This document shows positions 62,499 to 64,000 of a stretch of DNA of 64,000 nucleotides, piece by piece. The notes beneath the pieces were generated by a model. That model worked only from the letters and a program-made list of their open reading frames with translations, searched no databases and had not been told where the DNA came from. Made by a program: the position numbers and the translations under genes. Within the stretch, counting starts at the first letter, position 1. Each line of letters starts with the position of its first letter. This DNA comes from Candidatus Defluviibacillus avedoerensis (lineage in GTDB: Bacteria > Pseudomonadota > Gammaproteobacteria > Burkholderiales > Burkholderiaceae_C): the NCBI GenBank assembly GCA_016703665.1, contig JADJBS010000003.1:1-64000 (forward strand), in the 5' to 3' direction.

Positions 62499-62622
62499 GC
62501 GTCAGTCCTGCGTGGCGCGGCGGCGCAGGTCGTCAACCTAGGCCTGACCCCAGCGGGCTGGTCAATCGAGCACTGCTCGCTCAGGTGCATGGACAGGTGC
62601 AGAAACGGGTTGGTGCAGTCTG

Positions 62623-63467
62623 CCGGGACTTGCTCAAGATCTGGCAAAAGATGAACGCCAAGCGCTTCGACAACATCATGCTCAAGACCAAGACCGTCTC
62701 CGCACGTGCCTTGCCCGAAGGCATTGAAGTCACATTCGCCGCAATGGAGGAGGGCGAGGCAGGAAGCAACGCAAGCGTTGCGGCCCCCGCCCCTCAGGTC
62801 TACGACTTGGTGTTGCAAGCCGTGGGCCGCACACCCAACGGCAAGAAAATCGCTGCCGATAAAGCCGGAGTTGCCATCACCGACCGTGGCTTCATCAATG
62901 TCGACATCCAGATGCGCACCAACGTGCCGCACATCTTCGCCATTGGCGACATCGTCGGCCAGCCCATGCTGGCGCACAAGGCCGTGCACGAAGCGCACGT
63001 AGCAGCAGAAGTGATTGCCGGTGAACTGCAAGGCAACAAAGAACTGGCCGCCGCAGCGTTCAATGCCCGAGTCATCCCAAGCGTGGCCTACACCGACCCC
63101 GAAGTGGCCTGGGTGGGCCTGACGGAAGACCAGGCCAAAGCCCAAGGCATCAAGGTCAAAAAGGGCCTGTTCCCCTGGACAGCATCAGGGCGCGCCATTG
63201 CCAATGGCCGCGACGAAGGTGTCACCAAGTTGCTGTTTGACGATAGCCCCCGAAGCACATGGTCACGGCAAGATCCTGGGCGGCGGCATGGTCGGTACCC
63301 ATGCAGGCGACATGATCGGGGAAGTGGCCTTGGCGATTGAGATGGGTGCTGATGCTGTCGACATTGGTAAGACCATCCATCCGCACCCCACGCTGGGCGA
63401 GAGCATCGGCATGGCGGCTGAGGTGGCGCATGGCAGTTGTACGGATGTGCCACCTGGGCGGAAGTAA
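62623..63467 (+). pseudogene. third copy of the lpdA 3' part, nearly identical
   Basis: From GGGACTTGCTCAAGATCTGG onward it repeats lpdA 59234-60050 almost base for base (KIWQKMNAKRFDNIMLKTK to the stop), with a short differing stretch (62744-62796, coding AAMEEGEAGSNASVAAPAPQ in place of APAEEGGTAPAPQ). One extra C in a C run near 63246-63251 shifts the frame. It lacks the FAD-binding N-terminal half and both redox cysteines, so it is a non-functional duplicate. Confidence 0.9.
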
Positions 63468-63492
63468 TCCCGTCTCCATGACATCCTGACAA

Positions 63493-63530
63493 TGACAAGG
63501 CCCGAACTGGCAACGGTTCGGGCCTTGTCA
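63493..63530 (+). terminator. strong hairpin after the third lpdA copy
   Basis: TGACAAGGCCCGAAC and GTTCGGGCCTTGTCA form a perfect 15-base-pair stem with an 8-base loop. There is no long T tail, but the stem is very stable. It probably is the native lpdA operon terminator carried with the duplicated piece. Confidence 0.7.
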
Positions 63531-63772
63531 GTGGTGCAAAGCTTGCGAAGGACGAGTTGACCTACTGGCATTTGCATAGCCGGTACGAAAAGCAAAGCCG
63601 CTCGACGTCGTCCTTAGCTAGACCCCATTCGGTTGGGCGAAGTATTGGTGGGTATCAATGATTTGGCCAGGGATTTCATCACCGCTTGTCGGCTTTGAAT
63701 ACCTCGGGTTTATCTGTCTCGACAGCCTCAATAGACATCCGCAGAATGAACGATTCAAACGGTGGAGTCTTC

Positions 63773-64000
63773 ATGAAATCAATTGCTCAACTGAGAGTGG
63801 TGATCGCTGGTTTGCTCTTGATACAAACCTTTGGCATTTCGGCTCAAACATGGCCCACCAAGCCCATTAAGCTGATCACGTCTGCAGCGCCCGGCGGCAT
63901 TGTTGATATTTACGCCAGAAGGCACCAACCCCATTTGCAGGCGGAGTTAGGCCAGCCCATCGTGGTGGACAACAAGCCAGGTGCTTCGGGCGCCATTGCA
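63773..64000 (+). CDS. Bug-type tripartite tricarboxylate transporter receptor, partial
   Basis: First 76 codons of a solute-binding protein, cut by the window end. Signal peptide IAQLRVVIAGLLLIQTFGISAQ, then WPTKPIKLITSAAPGGIVDIYAR and GQPIVVDNKPGASGAIA, the Bug/TctC motifs. Periplasmic receptor for carboxylates or similar ligands. The order VDIYARRHQP differs from the usual VDxLAR-L-P, but the frame is intact. Confidence 0.88.
   Translation, partial: MKSIAQLRVVIAGLLLIQTFGISAQTWPTKPIKLITSAAPGGIVDIYARRHQPHLQAELGQPIVVDNKPGASGAIA

Noticed and set aside
62535..62545. Eleven-base match CCTAGGCCTGA shared with lpdA near 58643
   Set aside because: Too short to claim as a duplication edge without an alignment.
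62366..63340. Forward frame of 324 codons running from the DsrE-like gene into the lpdA copy
   Set aside because: The first 85 codons overlap the DsrE-like gene out of frame and the rest is a truncated lpdA piece; not a real gene.

Overview
The window looks like a chromosomal piece of a betaproteobacterium of the order Burkholderiales, most likely family Comamonadaceae (Curvibacter, Rhodoferax, Polaromonas or Limnohabitans type). This is judged from protein style, the rpsF-priB-rpsR-rplI-dnaB block, surE-pcm-nlpD-rlmD, the aceE-aceF-lpdA operon with an extra lipoyl domain on E3, and the Bug-type receptor at the right edge. Genus cannot be fixed without a search.

Region 1 (1-14.4 kb) is a polysaccharide (EPS/capsule-type) gene cluster in poor reading condition. 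Positions 1-2.4 kb are patchily AT-rich with no gene I can name, and 2.4-2.87 kb is a block of extreme homopolymers that looks artefactual. From about 2.9 kb recognisable but frame-broken genes follow: a WcaJ-type sugar-phosphate transferase, a CelD/BcsL-type GNAT, an acyltransferase-3 membrane protein, and UDP-glucose 6-dehydrogenase on the opposite strand. Then comes a compact same-strand module: acyl carrier protein, acyl-CoA dehydrogenase-like protein, DUF1839 protein, GH2 glycosidase and a tandem alpha/beta hydrolase. The frame breaks I could localise in the window (ACP, bcp, lpdA, the lpdA copy) sit in short homopolymers, so many may be sequencing errors rather than decay.

Region 2 (14.4-53 kb) is ordinary, densely packed housekeeping DNA: dusA, a quinone oxidoreductase, surE-pcm-nlpD-rlmD (with no rpoS between nlpD and rlmD), a Bax-inhibitor-1 protein, exbB-exbD, ppsR/ppsA divergent, a DUF4212/sodium-solute symporter pair, the ribosomal block plus dnaB, phoH, bcp, an AlaA/AlaC-type aminotransferase and hom, pyrD/rpiA divergent, a GGDEF-EAL protein, prlC-folD, and a FixJ-type two-component system facing the pyruvate dehydrogenase operon.

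Region 3 (53.2-60 kb) is the pyruvate dehydrogenase operon aceE-aceF-X-lpdA. X is a small Ntn-hydrolase resembling HslV and the betaproteobacterial proteasome homologue (BPH), translationally overlapped with aceF. lpdA carries one frameshift.

Region 4 (60-63.5 kb) is a mosaic: the 3' end of lpdA occurs three times. The copies are separated by decayed IS91-type transposase pieces and small cargo genes (an exported hypothetical, a transposase-DUF484 chimera, an exported DsrE-like protein). The second and third copies carry a matching hairpin after the stop codon. The window ends in the start of a Bug-type solute-binding protein.
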